DNA from: Rhodospirillaceae bacterium | GTDB lineage: Bacteria > Pseudomonadota > Alphaproteobacteria > Rhodospirillales > Casp-alpha2 | Assembly: GCA_002696205.1 (NCBI GenBank) | Contig: NZRL01000164.1 | Span: 1-40,276, forward strand | Direction: 5' to 3' | DNA length: 40,276 nt | Part shown: piece by piece, positions 18,439 to 28,700 of the stretch | Layout of the letters: each line of letters opens with the position of its first letter | Numbering within the stretch: the stretch's first letter is position 1 | Translations under genes and position numbers: made by a program | Notes under the pieces: generated by a model | Databases searched by the model: none | What the model was told of the DNA's origin: nothing | Seen by the model: only the letters and a program-made list of their open reading frames with translations

Positions 18439-19074
18439 CTAGAGGGCCTCCACCTTGGTCGTGCGCGGCAGGGCCGCCACCCGCGCCCCGGCACAAAGGA
18501 TCAGATCGACGCCCCGGGGAAAGCGCCGGAAGTTCACGGCCAATTCCTCGGCCATTCCGTCACGCAGACCACCGATCGCCAAATCGGCGGTGCCGTCGAT
18601 CCCGGGGCCGGACAGCCGCCAGGCGCCCTCGCCTGTCCGGCTGTTCAGGCCCGCGACCTGAACGATCAGCGTCGCCGACCGTTCCGGCAGTTCATCGGTG
18701 CCGGGAGAAAACGCGTCCAGCCTGGGGATCATGGCGCCGTCCGCGATGACCGCGAAATCGGCTTCGTCCGGTGCATCGGCAATCGGCGCCCCGGTATGGA
18801 ACCGCAGGTAGGCCGCCGCCCCATCGCCGCCGCCGTCGATCCAGAGACGCGTATCGAGGTCGAGCAATGCCAAGCAGACCGCCGCCGCCGCGGGCACCAA
18901 CGGATGCGGCGGCGCGAAGGTCGGGCCCAACGCCATGGTCAAATCCTGGATTTCTCCGGGACGGGACATGGCGCGCAGGACGGCGCGAAAAACTGTCTGG
19001 GCGCCGTGGACCGGATCTTTAAGCCCGAGAGCCAGACCGGCCCCGGGCGCCGTGGCGTATCGTACTGTCGTCAT
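18439..19074 (-). CDS. phnH: C-P lyase subunit PhnH
   Basis: MTTVRYATAPGAGLALGLKDPVHGAQTVFRAVLRAMSRPGEIQDL; PhnH N-terminus, between phnG and phnI. Confidence 0.93.
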   Translation of the reverse strand: MTTVRYATAPGAGLALGLKDPVHGAQTVFRAVLRAMSRPGEIQDLTMALGPTFAPPHPLVPAAAAVCLALLDLDTRLWIDGGGDGAAAYLRFHTGAPIADAPDEADFAVIADGAMIPRLDAFSPGTDELPERSATLIVQVAGLNSRTGEGAWRLSGPGIDGTADLAIGGLRDGMAEELAVNFRRFPRGVDLILCAGARVAALPRTTKVEAL

Positions 19075-19580
19075 TCCGGCCCCGCCCCCTGTTCGCGGAC
19101 CATGGTGAAAAATTCGACCTTGGTCGCCGCGGTTTTGGCCGCCTTCGCCGCCTTGGCCATGCCCAAGGCCGTCTTGACGGGAAGGATTACGCGGTCGGTC
19201 ACGAGGGCCGCCCAACGGTCGGTCTGCAGCAGCCCGTCGAAGACCGCCGCCAATTCCGCATGCCGGGCCGACCGGCCGGCGACGTATCCGTGGCCGACCG
19301 TGCCGTCGGCCAGGCGGACCGCGCATCGCGTCACCGTCATTTCGCCCAGGTTGAAGGCGTTGCCGTCACCGCCCGCGCGCCCCTGCACCATGACGAGGCC
19401 CTGTTCCGGGGCGCGAAGGAATTCATATTCCCCGGTGCCGGCCTCGGGCAGATTCGGCGCAAGCGCCTGCCACGCGGCCTCCAGGTCCCGTTCCGGCGCC
19501 CGGGCCAGCAACCCCATCCATTCGGCGCGGTCCTTGGGCACGCCATCGGCCGGCTGATCCTGGTGCGAGGTCTCGGGCAT
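19071..19580 (-). CDS. phnG: C-P lyase subunit PhnG
   Basis: MPETSHQDQ...RAEWMGLLARAPERDLEAAW...MVQGRAGGDGNAFNLGEMTVTRCAVRLADGTVGHGYVAGRSARHAELAAVFDGLLQ. Confidence 0.94.
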   Translation of the reverse strand: MPETSHQDQPADGVPKDRAEWMGLLARAPERDLEAAWQALAPNLPEAGTGEYEFLRAPEQGLVMVQGRAGGDGNAFNLGEMTVTRCAVRLADGTVGHGYVAGRSARHAELAAVFDGLLQTDRWAALVTDRVILPVKTALGMAKAAKAAKTAATKVEFFTMVREQGAGPE

Positions 19581-19696
19581 CTGTTCGTTCGCGCTCCGGC
19601 TTCGATATCGGCGTTCGATCGCATCACGAGCCACCCCGGCCCCGGATGATCCGCCGATCAAGCCATTCGGCTCGACGGCACCGGAGGGTGGCGACA

Positions 19697-19725
19697 GTCT
19701 AGACAAACTTAAAATTTGTCTAGAC
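19697..19725. promoter_or_regulatory. Large near-palindromic operator, probable PhnF binding site
   Basis: GTCTAGACAAA-CTTAAAA-TTTGTCTAGAC: 11-bp perfect arms; the 29-bp element has a single mismatched pair. Sits in the divergent phnG/phnF intergenic region. Confidence 0.75.
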
Positions 19726-19926
19726 GTCTACTTCTTTGATGGTAATATGGTCAGAACCCGATGCGAAGTAAATCGGCAAGTCGTGACATTTGAATGACAC
19801 GCCGCGCCGCCAATTCACCATGGGGCGCCCGGCGGCAAACACGGTCTACGGCCGGCACGACGGACCGAGCCGAACGGCCGCATCCGACCGGGCATCAACG
19901 AACAGAACAACGGACAGAGGCCGCAA

Positions 19927-20664
19927 ATGGATCCAACCATGGTCAGACGGGGATCGGGCGTTTCGCTATGGCGCCAGATCGAGGAACAGATTTCCGACGA
20001 TATCGCGAGCGGCATGATCGCGCCGGGCTCGCGCCTGCCGACGGAACACGACCTCGCCGAACGGTTCAACGTCAACCGCCACACGGTGCGCCGCGCCATG
20101 AAGGCGTTGGAACAAGAAGGCCTGATCCGCATCGAACAGGGACGCGGCACCTTCGTTCATGAACACGTCATCGATTATCCGGTCCGCCGCCGCACCCGGT
20201 TCACGGAAAACATCATGGCCCAACGACGCCAGCCGGGTGGCTGGGTATTGTTGAGCGAACGGGTCAAGGCATCCCCCGACGTGGCCGAAGCTTTGGAATT
20301 GGACGAAGGGGCCCTGGTCTCCCTGATCCGCACGATCGGCGAAGCGGACGGACGGCCGATCAGCGTCGCCGACCATTTTTTCTGCGCCGAACGCTTTCCC
20401 GGCATGATCGAAGCCTTTGAGGAATCCCGCTCGATCTCCAAGGTTCTGGCCCAGTTCGGGGTCGCCGATTTTTTCCGCAAGATCACCCGCGTCACCACCC
20501 GCATGCCCGACGCCGACGAATCCCAATTGCTCAGCCAGCCGCCGAACCGCCCGGTCCTGGTCGCCGAGAGCATCAACGTCGATACGGACGGCAAGCCCAT
20601 CGAATACGGGCTGACCCGGTTCGCCGGCGACCGCGTGCAATTGCTGTTCGAACCGTCGTCCTGA
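19927..20664 (+). CDS. phnF: GntR/HutC (UTRA)-family regulator PhnF
   Basis: wHTH PGSRLPTEHDLAERFNVNRHTVRRAMKALEQEGLIRIEQGRGTFVHEHVIDYPVRRRTRFTENI; divergent from phnG. Confidence 0.93.
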   Translation: MDPTMVRRGSGVSLWRQIEEQISDDIASGMIAPGSRLPTEHDLAERFNVNRHTVRRAMKALEQEGLIRIEQGRGTFVHEHVIDYPVRRRTRFTENIMAQRRQPGGWVLLSERVKASPDVAEALELDEGALVSLIRTIGEADGRPISVADHFFCAERFPGMIEAFEESRSISKVLAQFGVADFFRKITRVTTRMPDADESQLLSQPPNRPVLVAESINVDTDGKPIEYGLTRFAGDRVQLLFEPSS

Positions 20665-20823
20665 TCGCGGCGCCCAATCACCAAAACGACCCGCTGTCAC
20701 TCATCCGTCATTGATCGGTCATAGACTGGACACCGCGCGCGCCTAAGAGGCATGGACGGGCCGACGTCAAAGATTGCCGGCGCCTGATACGGAAACACAC
20801 ATCATTCAAGAGCGCGCGGGAAC

Positions 20824-21993
20824 ATGAACATCATGATAAACAGTGGGGCCATGGCCTCGGAACTCATCCTCACCAACGCAACGGTCGTGACCCGCACGCA
20901 GAGCTTTACCGGCACGCTGCGCATCGCCGACGGGGTGATCCGTGACGTCGACGAAGGGCCGAGCGGCCTGCCCCAGGCCATCGATTGCGAGGGCGATTTC
21001 ATTATCCCCGGCCTGGTCGATATCCATACCGACAACCTGGAAAAACACCTGGAACCGCGCCCCGGCGTCACCTGGCCGGGCCTTGCCGCGTTCCAGGTTC
21101 ACGACCGCATGTTGGCGACCTCCGGAATCACCACGGTATTCGATTCCCTGGTCGTGGGCGACCTGCACCTCGGCAAGCCGGGGCGCAAGGACGCCCTGGC
21201 CCTGGCCGAGGAAGCCCTGGCCGCCGCCGACGTCGACGAAGACCTGTTCAAGGCCGATCACCGGCTGCACATCCGCGCCGAGATCGCATCGGACACGGTG
21301 ATGAACGAACTGGCGGAAATCATCGATCATCCGCTGGTCGCCCTGATCTCGGTCATGGACCACACGCCCGGCCAGCGGCAATGGCGCGACCTGGATAAAT
21401 GGAAGCGCATGTACAGCCGCATCTATACCGCCGAGGAATTGGACAGCCAGATCGACGGCCTGCTGGAGCGCCAGAAGAACCACAGCGCCCCCAACCGCGA
21501 AGCCGTCATCGCCGAAGCGCGCGCGCGCGGCATTCCGCTCGCCAGTCACGACGACACGACGGCCGACCATGTGAACGAGGGCCACGCCGCCGGGATCCTG
21601 ATTTCCGAGTTCCCGACCACCATGGAAGCCGCCCATGCCGCCCATGGCCATGGCATGAAAACCATCATGGGCAGCCCCAACGTGGTCAAAGGCGGGTCAC
21701 ACTCCGGCAACGTCGGGGCGGCGGCAATGGCGGAAGCCGGATTGCTCGATGGCCTGGCGTCGGATTACGTGCCGATTTCCATGGTCCATTCGGCCTTTAT
21801 CCTGGCCGACGGCCATGGCCTGCCCCTCCACGATGCGGTCGCCATGGTCACGGCGGGGCCTGCAGGGATGGTCGGGCTGGATGACCGCGGTGAAATCGCG
21901 GCCGGCAAACGCGCCGACCTTGTTCGGGTCAAAACCTTCCACCACGTCCCGACGATCATGGGCGTATGGCGCGGCGGCCGACAGGTCGCCTGA
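20824..21993 (+). CDS. phnM: Alpha-D-ribose 1-methylphosphonate 5-triphosphate diphosphatase PhnM
   Basis: Amidohydrolase: GLVDIHTDNLEKHLEPRPGVTWP...VALISVMDHTPGQRQWRD...LASHDDTTADHVNEG...MGSPNVVKGGSHSGNV. Confidence 0.96.
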   Translation: MNIMINSGAMASELILTNATVVTRTQSFTGTLRIADGVIRDVDEGPSGLPQAIDCEGDFIIPGLVDIHTDNLEKHLEPRPGVTWPGLAAFQVHDRMLATSGITTVFDSLVVGDLHLGKPGRKDALALAEEALAAADVDEDLFKADHRLHIRAEIASDTVMNELAEIIDHPLVALISVMDHTPGQRQWRDLDKWKRMYSRIYTAEELDSQIDGLLERQKNHSAPNREAVIAEARARGIPLASHDDTTADHVNEGHAAGILISEFPTTMEAAHAAHGHGMKTIMGSPNVVKGGSHSGNVGAAAMAEAGLLDGLASDYVPISMVHSAFILADGHGLPLHDAVAMVTAGPAGMVGLDDRGEIAAGKRADLVRVKTFHHVPTIMGVWRGGRQVA

Positions 21994-22033
21994 TCGATAC
22001 AAAAAACGTTTTGGGTCAGGTGACGCGCGGGAC

Positions 22034-22384
22034 TTAAAGCAGGCCCGCCAGATGATCGACCCGGCGGCGCAGGTTTTCGAGCACCTCGCCGACTTCGGCC
22101 GTCGCCCGGGCGGTCTGCGCCGACAGGTTCTTAACCTCGCCCGCAACGACTGCGAAACCCTTGCCGGCGTCACCGGCGCGTGCCGCTTCGATGGTCGCGT
22201 TCAAGGCCAGCAGGTTGGTCTGCTTGGCGATGGCGTCGATCTGTTCGGCGACCTTACCGACTTGGGAAATTTCATCCTGCAGATTGCCGATTTCCTCGCG
22301 GATTTCCGCATTGCGGTCGCCCCCCGCGACCGCCATCTCGGCGGCGGTGGCAATCTCGGTACCGGTTGCTGCGTCTTGCGGCAT
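22034..22384 (-). CDS. Truncated methyl-accepting chemotaxis protein consisting only of the cytoplasmic signalling tip
   Basis: 116 aa with [60 protein letters not shown]; no TM or sensor domain. Confidence 0.8.
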   Translation of the reverse strand: MPQDAATGTEIATAAEMAVAGGDRNAEIREEIGNLQDEISQVGKVAEQIDAIAKQTNLLALNATIEAARAGDAGKGFAVVAGEVKNLSAQTARATAEVGEVLENLRRRVDHLAGLL

Positions 22385-22558
22385 CGTTCTTGTTTCCTTG
22401 CTTGATTGTCCGCGCGGCCCAGGGTCCGCACGCCTCCTCCCAATCAGGATAGGCGCAAAACCGTACCCCATTCCCCAAGGTCGGCCAAGCGAGGATTAAC
22501 GGGACGGCAACCCGGGATAGGCCGCCGACCGATGCCGAGAAACGGCGCCACCCACTGA

Positions 22559-23383
22559 TCAGGTGAAGCGTTCGCGCAAAACCTGCGAGATCATGTCGAG
22601 GACCGTGACCGTCCCGATGATGATGATCATTACCGCCGCCGTTTCGGCGTAATAGAACCCGCGGATGAATTCCCATAGCACCATGCCGATGCCGCCCGCG
22701 CCGACGATGCCGATCACCGTGGCCGAGCGCAGATTGCTCTCGAAACGATACAGGGAAAAGGAAATCCAGAGCGGCAGGACCTGAGGGATCACACCGTAGA
22801 TGACTTCGTGAATGCCGTCGGCGCCGGTCGCGCGGATGCCTTCGACCGGGTTGGGGTCGATGGCCTCGACGGCTTCGGAAAACAATTTGGCCAGCACCCC
22901 GGTCGTATGGACCCAGAGCGCCAGCACGCCCGCGAAGGGGCCCAGGCCGACGGCCACGACGAACAGCATGGCGAAGACGAATTCGTTGATCGCGCGGGCC
23001 GCGTCCATCAGCCGGCGCATGGGCTGATAGACCCACCAGGGAACAATGTTCTTAGACGACAGGATGCCGCAAGGGATCGAGCAGACGACCGCCAGGACCG
23101 TGCCCCAGATCGCCACCTGAATGGTGATCAGCATCTCCTGCAGCATGGTCGGCCATTCGTGGAAATTCGGCGGGAAAAAGCCCGACGCGAATTCCGCCAT
23201 GTTCGCGGAATCCTGCACCAGGGCGAGCGGATTCATTTCCGCCCCTTCCCAGGCCCAGGCCAGCACCGCCAAGGCGACGGCCCATCCGGCCAGGTTGACG
23301 AGGGAACGCTTAAGGTCCCGTTCAGGGAGCTGCACCTGCGGCATGGCCTGGGCGGCGGAACCCGTATTGTCGATCACGGTCAT
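22559..23383 (-). CDS. phnE: Phosphonate ABC transporter permease PhnE
   Basis: 274 aa with ETLxx-type permease helices; [83 protein letters not shown]. Confidence 0.95.
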   Translation of the reverse strand: MTVIDNTGSAAQAMPQVQLPERDLKRSLVNLAGWAVALAVLAWAWEGAEMNPLALVQDSANMAEFASGFFPPNFHEWPTMLQEMLITIQVAIWGTVLAVVCSIPCGILSSKNIVPWWVYQPMRRLMDAARAINEFVFAMLFVVAVGLGPFAGVLALWVHTTGVLAKLFSEAVEAIDPNPVEGIRATGADGIHEVIYGVIPQVLPLWISFSLYRFESNLRSATVIGIVGAGGIGMVLWEFIRGFYYAETAAVMIIIIGTVTVLDMISQVLRERFT

Positions 23384-23425
23384 GGGGCCTCTCGTCGAAT
23401 GGGATTGAATTTGAAGCTGTAAAAA

Positions 23426-23460
23426 GGGGGGCGCCGCGCCCGGGGCGGGGCGCGGCGCCT
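23426..23460 (-). terminator. GC-rich hairpin plus T-run between phnD and phnE (intra-operon attenuator/terminator)
   Basis: Minus strand GGCGCCGCGCCCC...GGGCGCGGCGCC followed by CCCCCTTTTTA. Confidence 0.7.
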
Positions 23461-23473
23461 CGGGTTGCCGGCC

Positions 23474-24481
23474 TTAGTTGATGGCCAGCTGGTTGTCGCT
23501 CAGAACCTTGAGAACCTCGAGTTTGCGCTCGATATCGGCGATCTTCTTCGCCTTCTCGTCTTTGTCCAGACGATCGTCGTTGACCAGCTTGGTCTTGTCC
23601 TTGAACAGCTGCAACTGGCGGATCGGGTAAAGCTGGGCGTTCGAGGATTCCTCGAACGGGGCCCAGCCGGAGCTGACGCCGGCGAGGATCTTCTTTTCCT
23701 TCTCGGCGTTCGGGCCCAGGCGGCCGTAGGACAGGAAGAAGCCCTTGAGGACGCTCTTGGTACCCTTATCCAGATCCGACCGCCAAACGATGGGATCGTT
23801 CGGGATCAGCGGCGATTTCCAGATCGCCTTCAGCTTGGCGCCGGCGTCCGGATGGTTTTTCTGCAAACGCGACAGAGATTCCGTGTTGTTGGTGGCGAAA
23901 TCGACCTGGCCGTTGGCGACGGACAGCGCGTTGGTCTCGTGGTTGGCGTTACGCACGGACTTGTAGCACTTCTTCGGGTCCACATCGTTCTTGGCGAAGA
24001 CGTAGAAGCTGGGAACCAGGAAGCCGGACGTCGAGTTCGGATCACCATTGCCGAAGGTCAGGGACTGGTCGCACTTGAGAACGTCTTCCAGCTTGTTCAG
24101 CTTGTCGTTCGAGGCATTGACCAGCAGCAGCGACCAGTAACCGGGGTTGCCGGTGACGTCGACGGTCTGCACGAAGACTTCGCCGCCGGCGCGGTCGACG
24201 GCTTCCATGGCCGACTTGTTGCCGAACCAGGCGACGTCGACTTTCTTGAAGCGCATGGCTTCGATGACGCCCGCATAATCGGAGGCGAAGAACGCCTTCA
24301 CCTTGACGCCCAGCGCCTTGCTCATGTCGTCGAGGAACGGCGTGAAGCTTTTCTTCAGACCCTGGGACGATTCCGTGGAGATGATGCCGAAGGTCAGCGG
24401 GTTCGGCATTTCTGCCTTTGCCGTCTGAACCGTGGCGAAGGCCGCCAGCGCGATGCCGGCGATCATGGCCTTTTTGAACAT
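23474..24481 (-). CDS. phnD: Phosphonate ABC transporter substrate-binding protein PhnD
   Basis: 335 aa with signal peptide; GIISTESSQGLKKSFTPFLDDMSKALGVKVKAFFASDYAGVIEAMRFKKVDVAWFGNKSAMEAVDRA. Confidence 0.95.
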   Translation of the reverse strand: MFKKAMIAGIALAAFATVQTAKAEMPNPLTFGIISTESSQGLKKSFTPFLDDMSKALGVKVKAFFASDYAGVIEAMRFKKVDVAWFGNKSAMEAVDRAGGEVFVQTVDVTGNPGYWSLLLVNASNDKLNKLEDVLKCDQSLTFGNGDPNSTSGFLVPSFYVFAKNDVDPKKCYKSVRNANHETNALSVANGQVDFATNNTESLSRLQKNHPDAGAKLKAIWKSPLIPNDPIVWRSDLDKGTKSVLKGFFLSYGRLGPNAEKEKKILAGVSSGWAPFEESSNAQLYPIRQLQLFKDKTKLVNDDRLDKDEKAKKIADIERKLEVLKVLSDNQLAIN

Positions 24482-24557
24482 TTTGACTTCCTCCTGAGTT
24501 GTCGAGTTCGGTGGGACAGTGGTGGGGCAAACAGTGGGCGCGCGACGGCTCCGCCGG

Positions 24558-25421
24558 TCAGGCGGAGGCCGGACGCAGATGCGCGGTACGGGCTTTCGGC
24601 GCGGGGCCGCCGATCGGGCCGGGCAGGATCAGCTCTTCCCCGGCGGCGCCGTAGAGTTCGCGCAGAAATTCGTGGGTCAGTGCCTCGCTCGGCCCGTCGT
24701 AGACGACCTGCCCGTCACGCAGCGCCACGGTGCGCGGGCAATAGCGGGTCGCGAAATCGACCTGGTGGAGCGAGACCACGACGGTGATCCCGTCCTCGCG
24801 GTTGATGCGGGCCAGATTTTCCATGACCCGGCGGGCCGATTCCGGATCGAGGGAGGCAATCGGTTCGTCCGCCAGAATAACCTCCGCCCCCTGAACCAGG
24901 GCTCGGGCGATGGCGGCGCGCTGCTGCTGGCCCCCGGACAGGGTCGACGCCCGTTGGCTTGCATGCTGGTCGATGCCGACCCGGCGCAGCGCTTCGAGAG
25001 CGCGCAGTTTCTCGTCACGGGTGAACAACCCGAACCAGCCCCGCCAGGCGGGAATGCGGCCAAGCACGCCGAGCACGACATTGGTCATCAACGACAACCG
25101 GTCGACCAGATTGAATTGTTGAAAGATCACGCCAACGCGGCCGCGTACCAGGCGCACGCCGCGGGCCATCCGCCCGCCCTCCTGGACCGGATATCCGAGC
25201 ACCTCGATCATCCCGTCGCCCGCCTTGTCGGCCAGCATGAGGCCGGAGATATGACGCATCAAAGTCGATTTTCCCGAACCCGACGCACCGATCAGCGCCA
25301 CCATTTCACCTGGCGCGACGGCAAGACTGACCTCGTCCAAGGCCTGTGTCGTTTGAAAGCCCTTGCGAAAGGTCTTCGAAAGATTGTGAACGCGGATCGC
25401 AGGTGCGGGGTCGGACGTCAT
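24558..25421 (-). CDS. phnC: Phosphonate ABC transporter ATP-binding protein PhnC
   Basis: ABC ATPase with [17 protein letters not shown] and [41 protein letters not shown]; upstream of phnD/E. Confidence 0.93.
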   Translation of the reverse strand: MTSDPAPAIRVHNLSKTFRKGFQTTQALDEVSLAVAPGEMVALIGASGSGKSTLMRHISGLMLADKAGDGMIEVLGYPVQEGGRMARGVRLVRGRVGVIFQQFNLVDRLSLMTNVVLGVLGRIPAWRGWFGLFTRDEKLRALEALRRVGIDQHASQRASTLSGGQQQRAAIARALVQGAEVILADEPIASLDPESARRVMENLARINREDGITVVVSLHQVDFATRYCPRTVALRDGQVVYDGPSEALTHEFLRELYGAAGEELILPGPIGGPAPKARTAHLRPASA

Positions 25422-25758
25422 CGGCATGCCTATCATTGGGCCCACCCGTTGCGGGCGGTCGGTTATCTGTTTGGCAAACGGCAAACGGGGGCGACGGGCC
25501 TTGGTATCGGGCCGTGCCGATCCGGGTGCCGGAAAGCGGGTGCGGACATTCGCACCGGACGCGCGAGCTATCTAAGGGAGGCGCGGTGACCCAATTCTTG
25601 CGGATTTATGACCGTTTAATGACTTGCCGCTCCTGGGCGAATTCCCGGAATTCGGCGCCCTCGCCGTTTGTCCGAGCCCATGATTCCGTGCAAAAATGTC
25701 GATCCCCGAGGCGAAATCGTTTATCGCCCGGGCGAAACAGGGGGGCGGGCAGCGGATC

Positions 25759-28700
25759 ATGTCGATCCAAACCAAAATCATCGCCGTGTTGGTGTTCGTT
25801 CTGGGCGGCTTGTTGGCCGGCGACTTGCTGGTTCTCGATCGCGTCGTCCTGGAAGGATTCCGCGAGCTGGAACGCCAGGAAATCCGGCGCGAGATCGGCC
25901 GCACCATGGCCAGCGTCGACGACGAGGTGAAGGTCCTCGATCCCTTGGCGGAAAATTGGGCCCAATGGGAACCGCTGAACGATTTCGCCCGCTCCGGCAA
26001 CGGCGATTTCGCCCGCCGTTTCATGACCGACAAGGACCTGATCGCGCAATCCCTCGACCTGATCGTGGTCCTCGACCGCGACGGACGCGTCCTGTTCCGG
26101 CGGTTACGCAACCGGGGCACAGGCGCTGAGGTCACGATTCCCGCGCTCAACGGTCACATGTTCTCCCGCACGCACCCGTTGCTGGCCCATGCCAGGGACA
26201 TCGGCCACATTCGCGGCACCATCGCCACGGAAAGCGGCCCGATGATGATCGTCGCAACGGCGCTTCGCGGCAAAGCGGGCACCGAGCCGGCCGCCGGCAC
26301 CGTCATCGTCGGGCGGCTGCTGGACAAAACGACGGTCTCCCGTATTTCGGGTCAGATGAACAACGCGCTGGAATTGACGCCGATCACACGCGACTTGTCC
26401 GCCGGGCAACGCCAGCGGGTCGATCGCATCCTGGCCCTCAACGAACCTGAAATCGAACAGAACACCAACGGTGCCTGGACCGCCCATTTGGTGCAGCGCG
26501 ACTTGTTCGGATTTCCGGCCGCTCTCTATTCGATCAGCGCATGGTCGTCCGTCCACGGCCTGGGCGAAAACACGGTGCGGACGGCCGGGATCATGGCGGT
26601 CCTTGCCTCAATCGTGGTTCTAGGCGTGATCCTGTATCTCATGCGCCGGCTGATCGTCCGCCCCTTCGCCGACATGAAGCGCGAACTGCTCGATATTCGG
26701 GCATCGGGCGACCTGTCCCGCACCCTGAATGTTCGGGGCGCGGATGAATTCGGTCTGTTGGGCCGCGAAATCAACGACCTGATTACCGAACGGTCGGAAT
26801 TCGAACAGGCACTGGAGAGTCATCAAGAGGAACTGGAGCAGCGGGTCGCGGAGCGGACGTACGAATTGCAGAAGGAAATCGCCGACAAGGAAGCCGCACA
26901 GGAGCATCTGCGGTTCAGCGAATTTTCCCTGTCGCACTCCGGCGAAGGCCTGTTCTGGCTACGCCGCGACCAACGCATTCTGTATGCCAACGAGGCGACC
27001 TGCCGACAATTAGGCTACACCCAGAAAGAACTCCTCAACATGGCCTATCCGGATTTCAGCGACGGGCCGCCGCCTGAAACGGATTGGGATATTTTTTGGG
27101 AGGGCCTCAAGAACGCCGGGCAGACCCGGTTCGAAACCCGCCACCGGTGCAAGGACGGCAGTGTCGTGCCGGTCGAGGTGCGCGCCAACGTCATGGAGTA
27201 CGCCGGTGAAGAATTCCTGTTCGCCTTCGTGCAGGACATTTCCCGCCGCCTCGCCCGCGAACAGGCCTTGATCGAGAGCGAACGGCGGTTCCGAACCCTG
27301 ACCGAGGAAGCCAACCAGGGCATCGTCGTCCACCGCGGCTTCCACCCGCTTTACGTCAACCCGGCGTTTCTGCGCATCTTCGGCTACGACAGTCACAACG
27401 AATTCCTTCAGCAGGGGAGCCTGGAAGCCACCTTGGCGCCGGAAGAAATCGCCCGTATCCGCGGCTACGACCTGACCCGCATTCAGGGTGGCGACGCGCC
27501 CAGCGATTACATCTACCGGGGTCTGAAGAATGACGGCACCGAGATCTGGCTGAACAACCGGTCGTTCCTGATCGAATGGGGCGACGGCCCCGCCGTCTGC
27601 ATGGTTCTATTCGACGTCACCGAAAGCCGCATCGCGACGCAGCAGCTTTACATGTTGGAATCGGCGATGGCCGAGGTCTACGACCCGTTCTTCGCCTTCG
27701 GCAGCGACGGCCGGTTCATTTATGTAAACGAAGCCGCTTGCCGAAACCTGGGGTACTCGCGAACGGAACTGCTCAACATGCGCGTCGTCGACATCAATCC
27801 GTCGCGCGAGACGATCTGGGACGAACGCTGGGCCTATATGAAAGAGCACGGCCATCGCGTTTCGATCAGCGAACATCGCCGCAAGAACGGCACAACCTTC
27901 CCGGTCGAACTCATCGCGACCTTCCTCGATTATGAAGGCAAGGAATACGTCTTTTCCTTTGCCCGTGACATCAGCGAACGCCAAGAAGCGGAAAACAAGC
28001 TGCGCCGGGCCCACGACGAATTGGAAAAACGGGTCGAGGAACGGACCCTGGAACTGACCCGCGAGGTCGAGGAACGCCGCCGCGCCGAAGCCGCCGTGCA
28101 ACGAAGCGAGACCCGCCTGCGGGCCGCCCTGGACAGCCTGCAGGAGGGCTTTGCCCTATTCGACGCGGACGACCGTCTGGTCCTGATGAACGACCGGTAC
28201 GCCGACACCCATCCCGAGGCCGAGGAGATCCTGGCCGAGGGTGGCACCTTCGAAGATATCCTTCGCTCCAGCATGGCCCAAGGCGTGATCGCCGAGGCCC
28301 GGGGGAGGGAAGAGGAATTCCTCGCCGACCGCCTGATCGCCCACAACAACCCAGGGCCGCCGATCATCCGCGAGTTCACGGACGGGCGCTGGTACCTGCT
28401 GCAGGAAAACCGGACCTCGGACGGCGGGATCAGCACCACGGCGACCGATATTTCCGCGCTGAAACGCATCGAAGGCGACCTGAAGCAAAAGACCGACCTG
28501 TTCGATACCGCCGTGCGGGCCATGAACAACGGGATCGTTGTGCTTGATCAAGACCTCCGCTACGTCACGTTCAACGATCATTTCATCGAACTGTTTCAGT
28601 TGCCGCCGGACTTGGTCCACGAAGGCCGGCCGCTCGCCGATACGATCCGCTTCCTGGCGGAACGCGGCGAATACGGCGACCTGCCGGGTACGATCGACGA

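Noticed and set aside
22034-22471. Mini-MCP as a sequencing frameshift of a full-length MCP
   Set aside because: No upstream HAMP/TM/sensor-like translation was noticed in any minus-strand frame before phnE at 22559, so a simple frameshift does not explain it.
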